Of a DNA stretch of 64,000 nucleotides, positions 1 through 8,216 are shown in pieces. The notes under the pieces were generated by a model. It did not search any database and was not told where the DNA came from. It saw only the letters and a list, made by a program, of their open reading frames with translations. The position numbers and the translations under genes are program-made. The stretch covers positions 1,054,001 to 1,118,000 of the forward strand of contig NC_007651.1 of the NCBI RefSeq assembly GCF_000012365.1. The letters run 5' to 3'. How positions within the stretch are numbered: position 1 is the stretch's first letter; each line of letters opens with the position of its first letter. This DNA comes from Burkholderia thailandensis E264. Its GTDB lineage: Bacteria > Pseudomonadota > Gammaproteobacteria > Burkholderiales > Burkholderiaceae.

Positions 1-431
1 CGCTCGCGTCGGTCGATGTGGGCAACGTGTTCGGCAATGCGCAGATCTTCAGCAAACAATCGTCCAGCGGGCAGGCGAGGGTCAACGACTTCAACCTGAA
101 TGCGTCGATCGGCGACGGCTCGCTCGCCGCCGTGTCGGGCAACGTCGGCGTGAATGTCGCGTCGGGTATCGGCAACGTACAGAACAACAGCCTCGCCGGC
201 GCGATGACCACCATCGATCCCGCGAAGGCCAAGACCGTTGCGATGATCGCCACCGACGACAACTCGCAAATCGCGTCCGCGCAAGTGAGCGGTCGCTTCG
301 TCGGAACGGCGATGCTGGGCGCGAACACGCTGACGGGGGCGACCGGCAACATCGGCGTGAACATCGCCGGCGGCGTCGGCAACCTGCAGCACAACGGGCT
401 CGCGATCGCCGCGCTCAACAGCGGCCATTGA
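1..431 (+). CDS. Fap-like amyloid/adhesin repeat protein, C-terminal part (5' end outside window)
   Basis: The reading frame is open from base 3 and has no start inside the window, so only about the last 142 residues are seen. They contain two copies of a Gly/Asn-rich motif, GNVGVNVASGIGNVQNNSLA and GNIGVNIAGGVGNLQHNGLA, about 60 residues apart and separated by a less conserved linker. Asn/Gln ladders with small residues of this kind are typical of the FapB/FapC functional amyloid subunits of Pseudomonas, which are often annotated as heme-utilization or adhesin-like proteins. There is no cysteine in the visible part, so the CXXC motif seen near the end of FapC is absent. The next genes encode a C39-like peptidase and an outer-membrane barrel, which supports a secreted amyloid subunit. 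The Fap assignment rests on motif resemblance and neighbourhood; a generic repeat adhesin is the alternative. Confidence 0.7.
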   Translation, partial: LASVDVGNVFGNAQIFSKQSSSGQARVNDFNLNASIGDGSLAAVSGNVGVNVASGIGNVQNNSLAGAMTTIDPAKAKTVAMIATDDNSQIASAQVSGRFVGTAMLGANTLTGATGNIGVNIAGGVGNLQHNGLAIAALNSGH

Positions 432-494
432 AGCATCGGGAGAATGCGCGTCGCGCCGCCGTGCCTGCGGCGCGACGCGCACCGGGAGACCAGC

Positions 495-1205
495 ATGCTC
501 GCGAACGTTCGGCCGACACTGGCATCGCTCGCCATCGCAATCGCTATCGGCGCGCCCAGTTTGACGGCGCGCGCGCAAGCCACAATCGACGCTTATTCGT
601 TTGTCGGCTCGCCTATCATCAAATCGGTGCATTCGATGCGCGAGATCCGTTATCGCGACGTCGTGAGTCAGCAGTTCGATTTCAGTTGCGGATCGGCTGC
701 GCTCTCGACGCTTCTCAAATACGGATATGGCATCGATATTCCGGAAACCGAAATGATTCGGAGAATGATGGCATTTTCCGAACCGGAAGTCGTCGTCAAG
801 CATGGCTTCTCGATGCTCGACATGAAGAAATTCGTCGAGACGCTCGGCTTGCGTGGACGCGGTTTTCGCGTCGGCATCGAGGCACTTTACAGATTGCGGA
901 TTCCCGTGCTCGTGCTGATGAACATCGACGGCTACGAGCACTTCGTCATTGTCAAGCATGCCGAGAACGGACGGATCTTTCTTGCCGACCCCGCGCTCGG
1001 CAATCGCATCGTGCTCGAGCGGGATTTTTTGAAGAGCTGGAACGGTCTCGTCTTCGCCGTGCTAGGCAAACCATTCAGGGAGGATTCTCCTCTGTTGCAG
1101 CATAACGAATCGCTTGCCCTCAAGCTCCGTGAGCAAGCGCTCAATACGGGCACGGCTGCGATTCCCTTCGTCGAATTCGGCTTGATCAAGGCAGATCTTT
1201 TCTGA
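495..1205 (+). CDS. C39-like cysteine peptidase, FapD-like
   Basis: A 236-residue protein with an N-terminal hydrophobic signal (residues 1-28, ending TARAQA) followed by one papain-fold peptidase C39 domain. The catalytic set is visible: Gln59/Gln60, Cys65 in FDFSCGSAAL, His149 in GYEHFVIV and Asp165 in IFLADPALGN. C39 peptidases usually trim double-glycine leaders as domains of ABC exporters. The free-standing form with a signal peptide is known as FapD in Fap amyloid operons, where it is needed for export through FapF. I start it at 495 because GGGAGA lies just upstream and the signal peptide begins there; the in-frame ATG at 444 would add a charged, unlikely leader. It sits between the amyloid-like gene and two further secretion genes, probably in one transcription unit. 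Many codons end in A or T, unlike the core genes downstream. Confidence 0.8.
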   Translation: MLANVRPTLASLAIAIAIGAPSLTARAQATIDAYSFVGSPIIKSVHSMREIRYRDVVSQQFDFSCGSAALSTLLKYGYGIDIPETEMIRRMMAFSEPEVVVKHGFSMLDMKKFVETLGLRGRGFRVGIEALYRLRIPVLVLMNIDGYEHFVIVKHAENGRIFLADPALGNRIVLERDFLKSWNGLVFAVLGKPFREDSPLLQHNESLALKLREQALNTGTAAIPFVEFGLIKADLF

Positions 1206-1211
1206 CTCGTC

Positions 1212-2048
1212 ATGAAACGTTTTTTCTCGACGTCTACTTTCGCATGGTGTGCCGCGACGTATTGCATCGCCAGTAGCGCCTTTGCGGCCGGGAACATGCC
1301 CGCATCGCAAGATCTTCCGTTCGCGCGCGACGCGCTCGCTTCGCGCATTTCGATTCAGCCCGTTGACGATGACGTGCTTGCGCGGCAAACCGGCAAGTAC
1401 GCCGACGCATCGATGATCTCGGGCTTCACGTTGAATCTGCTCTCTCAGTGGCAGTTGCCGAACGGCGCGCTCGCCGTCGCGCAAGGCGCGCTCGTCGTGA
1501 CGGCGAACGCGGCGAACCAGTTGACCGCGAAGACGATGACGCTCGCCAAGGTTGCCAACGCGGACGGCGCTCGCGCGCAATCGAGCGGCGCGAATCCGAA
1601 CGCGCTTGTCACCGGCGGCCAGACCGTATCGGTCAACGGCATCTCGCAGGTCACGCAGGTTGCCGGCAACGGCAATAGCGGGGGGAATGCGGCGCTCGTC
1701 GATTTCAGCGCGGGCAAGGCGGCGCCCGCGATGCTGCCCGGCGCAACTTCGAGTTCCGCCGCGTATGCGGCCAATTCGACCGGCACCATCAAGGCCGGCA
1801 TCGCATTCGCGAACAATGGCGTGTCGCTCACGCTGCAGACGCCGGCCGGGCTCGCTTCGCAAACCATCACGCCCGCAGGCGCACTGCAGTCGGGTTCCAT
1901 TGCTCAACTGCTGCAAATAGCCGGAAACGGACAGCTCGCGTCAAATCGCCTGCAGTTGCAATTGCAGACGCAACAGATGTCGCCGGCGTTGATCCGGCAG
2001 ACGGGCATCCTGCAAGCGCTGCAAAACGGCGTCGTTCCAAGAAGATGA
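1212..2048 (+). CDS. secreted protein of the Fap-like operon (FapE position)
   Basis: A 278-residue protein with a clear signal peptide (about residues 1-25, ending SSAFAAG). The mature part is rich in Ala, Gly, Asn, Gln and Thr and almost free of Cys. Two related segments can be seen, one around NGISQVTQVAGNGNSGGN and one around GSIAQLLQIAGNGQLASN, giving a pattern GxIxQxxQxAGNGxxxxN. The C-terminus is Gln/Leu-rich. It starts 6 bases after the C39 peptidase gene and is followed by the outer-membrane channel gene, the place occupied by fapE, a minor fibril component, in Pseudomonas. I do not recognise the family from sequence alone. A second amyloid subunit, a chaperone-like periplasmic protein or a FapE analogue are all possible. 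Confidence 0.6.
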   Translation: MKRFFSTSTFAWCAATYCIASSAFAAGNMPASQDLPFARDALASRISIQPVDDDVLARQTGKYADASMISGFTLNLLSQWQLPNGALAVAQGALVVTANAANQLTAKTMTLAKVANADGARAQSSGANPNALVTGGQTVSVNGISQVTQVAGNGNSGGNAALVDFSAGKAAPAMLPGATSSSAAYAANSTGTIKAGIAFANNGVSLTLQTPAGLASQTITPAGALQSGSIAQLLQIAGNGQLASNRLQLQLQTQQMSPALIRQTGILQALQNGVVPRR

Positions 2049-2135
2049 CGTGGCCGCCGCGTGCTTGCGAAACGCGGCAATCGCTTTCATTCGGCCGCGC
2101 ATGGTGCGGGGCCGGGACCACCGGGGGGTTAGGTC

Positions 2136-3542
2136 ATGCATTGCGAAATTGTGAGGAAAGATGGGGCACGCCACGCGCTCGCCGCCATTCCGGCCGCCAT
2201 CGCGCTACTCGCGTTCGCTCAGGAGGCGAACGCGCAGGCGCTGGCCGACCAGACGCTGAACGATCGGCTCACGACGCTCACACGGATGGTCGACTCACAG
2301 CAGCGCCGCATTGATGCGCTCGAACGCCAGCTAGTCGATCTGCAGATGGCGCAGCGCGGACGGGGCTTGCCGAACGAAAGTGACGGTGTGGGGATCGCGC
2401 CCGCGACTGTCGCGCAATACACGCCGATCTCGCCTTCCGCGGGCCAGGGAACGGGAACGGCAACCGGCGTGCCCGTGACGCCGCCGCCCCCTGCCGGGGC
2501 CGACGCCGGCGCGGGCGGTTCGACGCCGGCCCCGGGCGGAGCCGCGAGCACGATCGGCAACGTCAACAAATCCGCGCAGCCGACGCGCACCGATGCCGAG
2601 AATGCCGTCGTTCAGCGCGAGCACGCGCCGCTCTTCGACCACAAGCTGACAATCGATTGGGGGATCAGCGATACCTACTACGATCGCCGTCAATTGCAGT
2701 TGTCCGGGTTTCTCGCACTCGATGCGATCTTCCTCGGGAATCTGAATCTGGGGCAAACGAAGTCGCATCAAATCATGACGGACGTCGATGTTCGCTACGG
2801 GCTTAGCGAGCGCATCAGCGTCGATGTCGACGTTCCCTACCTGTACCGCAACAGTAGCTTCATCGTCGGGGGAGCGGGCGGTGCGGCGAGCACGCTATCC
2901 GATTCGACCGTCAATTCGCATGCGCTCGGCGACGTGAATTTCGGCATCTACTATCAGTTTCTCAAGGAATCGCAGAACTTGCCCGATATCGTCGGCAGCC
3001 TGCGTGTGAAAGCGCCGACGGGAACGTCACCGTTCGGCGTCAAGTTGCAGCAGGTCGATCCGAACAACACCAATCTTGTCGCACCGGACAAGCTGCCGAC
3101 CGGCACGGGATTCTGGAGCATCACGGCGGGACTGTCCGCGCTGAAGACCTACGACCCGGTGGTCCTGTTCGGCAGCGTTTCGTACACGTACAACGTTGCC
3201 CGGTCGTTCTCCGACATTTCGTCGGTCGTCGGCCAGACGCAGCCGGCGAAGGTCAAGCTCGGCGATATCGTCCAGTTCGGCGGCGGGGTTGCGCTGGCGT
3301 TCTCGGAGCGGGATTCGGCAAGCCTCGCATACACGATGGCGATCGAGCCGCAGACGAAGACGCAAGCGCCGGGGCAGGGCTGGCAGAAGGTGCCCGGCAG
3401 TCAGACGGTCGCGTCGACGCTGATCTTCGGCCTCAATCACGTATTCAACAAACATCTGACGATGAATGCATCCGTCGCGGTCGGCCTGACGCCCGACGCG
3501 CCAAATTTCGTCGTCGGCGTGCGTTTCCCGTACACGTTCTGA
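2136..3542 (+). CDS. outer-membrane beta-barrel transporter, FapF-like
   Basis: A 468-residue protein. Residues 1-33 form a signal peptide (cleavage near ANA-QA). Residues 36-73 form a heptad-like coiled coil (LNDRLTTLTRMV, IDALERQLVDLQ). Residues 95-150 are a Pro/Gly/Thr linker, and from about 165 the sequence alternates amphipathic strands up to a C-terminal RFPYTF, the terminal aromatic signature of outer-membrane barrels. A signal peptide, a trimerising coiled coil, a linker and a barrel in this order is the architecture of FapF, the trimeric pore that exports Fap amyloid subunits in Pseudomonas. Its place after the C39-like peptidase fits that role. The barrel alone would match the broad phenol/alginate outer-membrane channel families, so the assignment leans on the N-terminal part and the operon. 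Confidence 0.75.
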   Translation: MHCEIVRKDGARHALAAIPAAIALLAFAQEANAQALADQTLNDRLTTLTRMVDSQQRRIDALERQLVDLQMAQRGRGLPNESDGVGIAPATVAQYTPISPSAGQGTGTATGVPVTPPPPAGADAGAGGSTPAPGGAASTIGNVNKSAQPTRTDAENAVVQREHAPLFDHKLTIDWGISDTYYDRRQLQLSGFLALDAIFLGNLNLGQTKSHQIMTDVDVRYGLSERISVDVDVPYLYRNSSFIVGGAGGAASTLSDSTVNSHALGDVNFGIYYQFLKESQNLPDIVGSLRVKAPTGTSPFGVKLQQVDPNNTNLVAPDKLPTGTGFWSITAGLSALKTYDPVVLFGSVSYTYNVARSFSDISSVVGQTQPAKVKLGDIVQFGGGVALAFSERDSASLAYTMAIEPQTKTQAPGQGWQKVPGSQTVASTLIFGLNHVFNKHLTMNASVAVGLTPDAPNFVVGVRFPYTF

Positions 3543-3566
3543 CGCACTATTCCGCGAGAACCCATC

Positions 3567-4997
3567 ATGCATGACGTCCGCACTCCTCCTGATCACGCGT
3601 TGCCCGACGACACGCCGCGCCTTGCCGTCGTGAGGTCTGATGCGGACGCCGATGAACTCGTTTTGCGATCTCTCGTCTACGTGTCGCGCAATCCGGATGA
3701 CGCGCTGGTCGAGCACTTGCGCGCGCGCCGGTGGAGCGTGCACGTCGAACGCTGCGCGAATGACGCGGCGCGCCGCCTGAAACTCAACCGGCCGCAAGTC
3801 GGCATCGTCGATTTCGAAGGTATTGCTTCACGCGAGTTGCCGACGCTCGAGACCCTGTTGGCGCATCAGCAGGTCGGCTGGATCGCCATTGCCGGCGACA
3901 ACCGGTTGAACGATGCGAAGATCCGGCGGCTGATCCGCCAGTTCTGCTTCGATTACGCGAAGGAATTGCCGCCTGAAGCGCTTTTCGACTATCTCGTCGA
4001 CCATGCATACGGGATGGTCGCGCTCTGCGATCTCGACAGCGACGCTTGGCTTCCACAGGCGGAAAGCAACGAGATGGTGGGCGCGTGCGACGCGATGCAG
4101 CAACTGTTCCGGACGATTCGCAAAATCGCGCTGACCGACGCGACGGTGTTCATTTCCGGCGAATCCGGCACAGGCAAGGAACTCAGCGCGCTTGCGATCC
4201 ATGAGCGTTCGGCGCGCGGGAAGGCGCCGTTCGTCGCGATCAATTGCGGCGCCATCCCGCCCAATCTGCTGCAATCCGAATTGTTCGGCTACGAGCGCGG
4301 CGCATTCACCGGCGCGAATCAACGCAAGATCGGCCGGGTCGAGGCGGCGGCGGGCGGGACATTGTTCCTCGACGAGATCGGCGACATGCCCCTCGAAAGC
4401 CAGGCGAGCATGCTGCGTTTCCTGCAGGAAGGCAAGATCGAGCGTCTCGGCGGGCGTGAGCCCATTCCCGTCGACGTACGGATCGTCTCCGCGACCCACG
4501 TCGACATCGAGGCGGCAATACGGGAAGGCCGATTCCGCGAAGACCTGTATCATCGGCTGTGCGTCCTGAGGCTCGACATCCCCGCGCTGCGGGCGCGCGG
4601 CAAGGACATCGAGATCCTCGCGCATCGCGCGCTGCACAAGTTCGGAGGGGACAGCGCGCGCCAGATTCGCGGCTTTACGTCATGCGCGATCGAAGCGATG
4701 TATCGCTACTCGTGGCCGGGCAACGTGCGCGAACTGATCAACCGGATCCGCCGCGCAATCGTGCTGTCTGACAGTTGCCTGATATCGGCCGCCGATCTCG
4801 ACCTCGCGCAGTTCGTGACGCAACACGCGACGACGCTTGCGCAGGCGCGCGATATCGCGGAACACCGCGCGATAGAGGCATCGTTGCTGCGGCATCGCGG
4901 CCACCTGGCGGAAGCGGCGACCGAACTCGGCGTGTCTTGCACGGCGCTCAGCCGGCTGATGGCGAAGTACGGGTTGCCCGCGTGTTCGGTCGAGTAG
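3567..4997 (+). CDS. sigma-54-dependent activator, VpsR/BerB-like
   Basis: A 476-residue enhancer-binding protein starting 24 bases after the barrel gene. Residues 20-145 form a degenerate receiver-like domain (Asp82 in GIVDFEG) rather than a normal phosphoreceiver. Residues 170-400 are an AAA+ domain with Walker A GESGTGKE (198-205), the sigma-54 contact loop GAFTGA (245-250) and Walker B GTLFLDE (264-270). The C-terminal 45 residues form a Fis-type helix-turn-helix (LAEAATELGVSCTALSRLM). The domain order matches VpsR of Vibrio cholerae and BerB of Burkholderia cenocepacia, c-di-GMP-responsive regulators of biofilm matrix genes. It probably controls the Fap-like genes upstream through a sigma-54 promoter that lies outside the window; I found no GG-N10-GC element between the visible genes. 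c-di-GMP binding is inferred from the family. Confidence 0.85.
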   Translation: MHDVRTPPDHALPDDTPRLAVVRSDADADELVLRSLVYVSRNPDDALVEHLRARRWSVHVERCANDAARRLKLNRPQVGIVDFEGIASRELPTLETLLAHQQVGWIAIAGDNRLNDAKIRRLIRQFCFDYAKELPPEALFDYLVDHAYGMVALCDLDSDAWLPQAESNEMVGACDAMQQLFRTIRKIALTDATVFISGESGTGKELSALAIHERSARGKAPFVAINCGAIPPNLLQSELFGYERGAFTGANQRKIGRVEAAAGGTLFLDEIGDMPLESQASMLRFLQEGKIERLGGREPIPVDVRIVSATHVDIEAAIREGRFREDLYHRLCVLRLDIPALRARGKDIEILAHRALHKFGGDSARQIRGFTSCAIEAMYRYSWPGNVRELINRIRRAIVLSDSCLISAADLDLAQFVTQHATTLAQARDIAEHRAIEASLLRHRGHLAEAATELGVSCTALSRLMAKYGLPACSVE

Positions 4998-5189
4998 TCT
5001 CGGAGTGAATTCGAAGCCCAGGAGGCCGGGAATCCGATTTCGTGTCGGATAGGCAGAGCGGTGCGAATGGCAAGCCGGCCGCTCGATTCGATCGAACCGC
5101 CTGCCGGCCGGCGCACGGCGAGGGCGGAGCATGGCAAAGACGTTTTGCGCGACGTCCGCCTGCGCGTCGCGGCGGCCGGATCGCCGGCT

Positions 5190-5372
5190 TCAGAACTCCA
5201 CGACGACGAAATCTTCCTTGCCGACGTCGCACAGCGGGCAGCGCCAGTTGTCCGGAATGTCGGCGAAGCGGGTGCCGGCCGCGATGCCTTCGTCCGGCAA
5301 GCCTTCCGCCTCGTTATAGACCCAGCCGCAAATCAGGCAGACCCAGCTCTTGTATTCGACCACTTCGCTCAT
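5190..5372 (-). CDS. rubredoxin
   Basis: A 60-residue protein with the two iron-binding knuckles of rubredoxin, CLICG near the start and CPLCD near the end, plus the aromatic core (YKSWVCLICGWVYNEAEG, IPDNWRCP). It carries one Fe(SCys)4 centre and shuttles single electrons in the cytoplasm, in betaproteobacteria often for alkane hydroxylation or oxygen detoxification. I start it at the ATG at 5372, preceded by AAGAG. An ATG at 5393 would add seven residues, and longer starts would add an Arg/Pro-rich leader foreign to the family. It lies alone and diverges from the DUF4399 gene. Confidence 0.93.
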   Translation of the reverse strand: MSEVVEYKSWVCLICGWVYNEAEGLPDEGIAAGTRFADIPDNWRCPLCDVGKEDFVVVEF

Positions 5373-5524
5373 GTTGAACTCTTGAAGAACCATTGCATTC
5401 GGCGTCGCCGGATCGCGCGAACGCGGCGCATCGGGCGGCGAAAGGCGCAATGGTACCGGATTTGTCGCGTTCGCCCGCCCGCGGTGTATCCTTCGATAGC
5501 CTTTCAACCCCAAAGGAGAGAGCG

Positions 5525-5932
5525 ATGCTCTACAACAAATGGCTGGCCGGCGCGTTCACCGCGGCCGCGCTCTTCGCGTCCGCCTCGGCGCACGCGGAAG
5601 CGAGGGTGTACTTCGTCGAGCCGACCGACGGCGCGTCCGTCACGAACCCCGTCCACGTGAAATTCGGTCTCGAAGGCGACATGGCGCTTCGGCCCGCGGG
5701 CGACATGACGCCCGACACAGGCCATCATCACCTGCTGATCGACGGCAGGCCCATTCCGAAGGGCGACGTGATCCCCGCCGGCGAACGCTCGCTGCACTTC
5801 GGCAAGGCCCAGACCGAAGCCGAAGTGAAGCTGCCGCCCGGCCGCCACACGCTCACGCTGCAGCTCGGCGACGGCGCGCATCGCTCTTACGGCCCGGAGC
5901 TGAGCCAGACGATCATCGTCAACGTCAAGTAA
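5525..5932 (+). CDS. DUF4399 periplasmic protein
   Basis: A 135-residue protein. An AAAGGAGAG ribosome site sits directly before the ATG. Residues 1-23 are a signal peptide ending in HAEA. The mature part is one small beta-sandwich domain of the DUF4399 type, with VYFVEPTDGASVTNPVHVKFGL at the start, the His-rich TGHHHLLID in the middle and LPPGRHTLTLQLGDG near the end. The histidine cluster suggests metal binding, but no function is established for the family that I know of. It is a single gene between rubredoxin and uup. Confidence 0.85.
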   Translation: MLYNKWLAGAFTAAALFASASAHAEARVYFVEPTDGASVTNPVHVKFGLEGDMALRPAGDMTPDTGHHHLLIDGRPIPKGDVIPAGERSLHFGKAQTEAEVKLPPGRHTLTLQLGDGAHRSYGPELSQTIIVNVK

Positions 5933-6050
5933 AAGCCGTTCGGCCGCGGAGCATGCGAGGGCCGGGCCCGGTCCTCGCGCGCGGCACGGCTCGCCACCGG
6001 ATTCTCGCGCCAGGCCATTGTGCCGTATCGGCGTCCTGCGCCGCCCCCGG

Positions 6051-6056
6051 TACAAT
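6051..6056 (+). promoter_or_regulatory. -10 element of the uup promoter
   Basis: TACAAT preceded by CCGG and followed by a GC-rich discriminator. It implies transcription starting near 6063, which rules out the upstream in-frame ATG at 6018 as the start of uup. No good -35 box is visible 17 bases upstream. Confidence 0.5.
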
Positions 6057-6089
6057 GGGCGCTTCCGATTTTTCTCCGCCGTCTTCCCC

Positions 6090-8036
6090 ATGTCGCTTTA
6101 TTCCATTACCGGCGCGCAACTCGCGTTCGGCCACGTCGCGCTGCTCGATCACGCGGATTTTTCGCTCGAAGCCGGCGAGCGCGTCGGGCTCATCGGCCGC
6201 AACGGCGCCGGCAAGTCGTCGCTGCTGAAGATCGTCGCCGATCTGGCGAAGCCCGACGACGGCCTCGTCACGCGGCAGCAGCATCTCGTGACGGTCTACG
6301 TGCCGCAGGAGCCGGAATTCGTCGCGGGACAGACGGTGTTCGACGCGGTCGCGTCGGGGCTCGCCGACACGCGCGCGCTGCTCGCCGAATACGACGAGAT
6401 CGCGCACCGGCTCGCGGACACGCCCGAAGGCGCCGAGCACGACGCGCTGCTCGCGCGGATGAACGCGCTGCAATCGTCGCTCGACGCGACGGACGCGTGG
6501 AACTGGCGCACGCGGGTGGCGACGACGCTCGCGCAGATCGGGCTCGACGGCGACGCGAGGATCGATGCGCTGTCGGGCGGGATGCAGAAGCGCGCGGCGC
6601 TCGCGCGCGCGCTCGTCGTGCAGCCGGACGTGCTGCTCCTCGACGAGCCGACCAACCATCTCGATTTCGACGGCATCCGCTGGCTCGAGGAACTGCTCGT
6701 CGCGCAGCGCGCGGGCCTGTTCTTCATCACGCACGACCGCGCGTTCCTCGATCGCGTCGCGACGCGCATCGTCGAGCTCGATCGCGGCCGCCTGCTGTCG
6801 TATCCGGGCAACTTCTCCGCGTATCAGACCCGCAAGGCGCAGCAGCTCGAAGTCGAGCGCGTCGAGAACGAGAAGTTCGACAAGCTGCTCGCGCAGGAGG
6901 AGGTGTGGATTCGCAAGGGCGTCGAGGCGCGGCGCACGCGAAGCGTCGGCCGCGTCGCGCGGCTCGAGCAGATGCGTCGCGAGCGCGCGGAGCGCCGCAA
7001 CGCGCAGGGCAACGTGAAGCTCGACGTCGCGCAGGGCGAGAAATCGGGCCGGATTGTCGCGGAGCTGACCGACGTGACGAAGCGCTACGGCGAGCGCACG
7101 GTCGTCGACCGCTTCTCGAGCACGGTGATGCGCGGCGACAAGATCGGCTTCGTCGGCCCGAACGGCGCGGGCAAGACGACGCTGCTCAAGCTGATTCTCG
7201 GCGAGCTGACGCCGGATGCGGGCACGGTGCGCATCGGCACGAACCTGCAGGTCGCGTACTTCGACCAGATGCGCGCGCAGCTCGATCCGGAAAAGAGCCT
7301 TGCCGACACGATCAGCCCCGGCAGCGAGTGGGTCGAGATCGGCGGCGTGCGCAAGCACGTGATGAGCTATCTCGGCGACTTCCTGTTCGCGCCCGAGCGC
7401 GCGCGCTCGCCCGTCAAGTCGCTGTCGGGCGGCGAGCGCAACCGCCTGCTGCTCGCGCGCCTGTTCGCGCGGCCGGCGAACGTGCTCGTGCTCGACGAGC
7501 CGACCAACGACCTCGACATCCCGACGCTCGAGCTGCTCGAGGAACTGCTGTCCGACTACGACGGCACGGTGCTGCTCGTCAGCCACGACCGCGCGTTTCT
7601 CGACAACGTCGTCACGTCGGTGATCGCGTCGGAGGGCAACGGCCTGTGGCGCGAATACGTCGGCGGCTTCACCGACTGGCAGATCCAGCGCGAGCGCGCG
7701 CAGCGGATCGCCGACGAGGAGGCGGGCAAGCGCGCGGCGAAGGAGCCGGCGGCCGCGAAGGACGACGCGCCGAAGAGCGCGGCGGGCCGCAACGCGCAGC
7801 GCACGGTGAAGCTGTCGTTCAACGAGCAGCGCGAGCTCGACGCGCTGCCGGAGCGGATCGCCGCGCTCGAGGCCGAGCAGAAGGCGGTGGGCGCGCAGCT
7901 CGAGGACGGCTCGATCTTCTCGAAGGACCCGCAGGAGGGCGCGCGCCTGACCGAGCGCTTCGCGGCGCTCGACGACGAACTGCTCGCCGCGCTCGAACGC
8001 TGGGAGGCGCTCGAAGCCAAACGTAAGCCTTCATGA
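6090..8036 (+). CDS. uup: ABC-F family ATPase Uup
   Basis: A 648-residue soluble protein with two ABC ATPase domains and no membrane segments. The first has Walker A GRNGAGKS (36-43), signature LSGGMQKR and Walker B VLLLDEPTNHLD. The second has GPNGAGKT (about 356), signature LSGGERNR and VLVLDEPTNDLD. The linker between them is basic and helical, and the last 80 residues form the coiled-coil C-terminal domain typical of Uup (LSFNEQRELDALPERIAALE). Uup acts on ribosomes or branched DNA and lowers precise transposon excision; it is not a transporter. The ATG at 6090 lies downstream of the predicted transcription start, and no strong Shine-Dalgarno is visible. Confidence 0.93.
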   Translation: MSLYSITGAQLAFGHVALLDHADFSLEAGERVGLIGRNGAGKSSLLKIVADLAKPDDGLVTRQQHLVTVYVPQEPEFVAGQTVFDAVASGLADTRALLAEYDEIAHRLADTPEGAEHDALLARMNALQSSLDATDAWNWRTRVATTLAQIGLDGDARIDALSGGMQKRAALARALVVQPDVLLLDEPTNHLDFDGIRWLEELLVAQRAGLFFITHDRAFLDRVATRIVELDRGRLLSYPGNFSAYQTRKAQQLEVERVENEKFDKLLAQEEVWIRKGVEARRTRSVGRVARLEQMRRERAERRNAQGNVKLDVAQGEKSGRIVAELTDVTKRYGERTVVDRFSSTVMRGDKIGFVGPNGAGKTTLLKLILGELTPDAGTVRIGTNLQVAYFDQMRAQLDPEKSLADTISPGSEWVEIGGVRKHVMSYLGDFLFAPERARSPVKSLSGGERNRLLLARLFARPANVLVLDEPTNDLDIPTLELLEELLSDYDGTVLLVSHDRAFLDNVVTSVIASEGNGLWREYVGGFTDWQIQRERAQRIADEEAGKRAAKEPAAAKDDAPKSAAGRNAQRTVKLSFNEQRELDALPERIAALEAEQKAVGAQLEDGSIFSKDPQEGARLTERFAALDDELLAALERWEALEAKRKPS

Positions 8037-8151
8037 GTTCGCCGTTGCGGAACCAGTAAAATACGCCGCGTTCCGGGCGGCATGCCGCCCGCTTTCGAAG
8101 CAATGCGAGCACGCCATTGTTTCGACTCGGATTTTTATCGAATTCAACGTT

Positions 8152-8190
8152 TTGTCCACGACGTTATCCACACGAGCTGGGGATAACGTC
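8152..8190. promoter_or_regulatory. dyad with DnaA-box motifs before parE
   Basis: A perfect 10-bp inverted repeat, GACGTTATCC (8160-8169) and GGATAACGTC (8181-8190), with an 11-base spacer. The left side contains TTATCCACA (8164-8172), the consensus DnaA box. The right arm reads TTATCCCCA on the minus strand, one mismatch from consensus, and TTGTCCACG lies just upstream at 8152-8160. It ends 26 bases before the parE start. A possible -10 box, TAAAAT, lies at 8058-8063, which would place the dyad in the parE leader. Confidence 0.6.
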
Positions 8191-8216
8191 AAGGTGAATG
8201 ACGAACCTGAGCTTCT

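Noticed and set aside
444..494. Longer start for the C39-like peptidase
   Set aside because: It would put charged, Arg-rich residues ahead of the signal peptide, and the ribosome site fits the ATG at 495.
2045..2135. Sigma-54 promoter before the barrel gene
   Set aside because: A TGGCC...TTGC pair is present, but GG and GC are 13 bases apart instead of 10.
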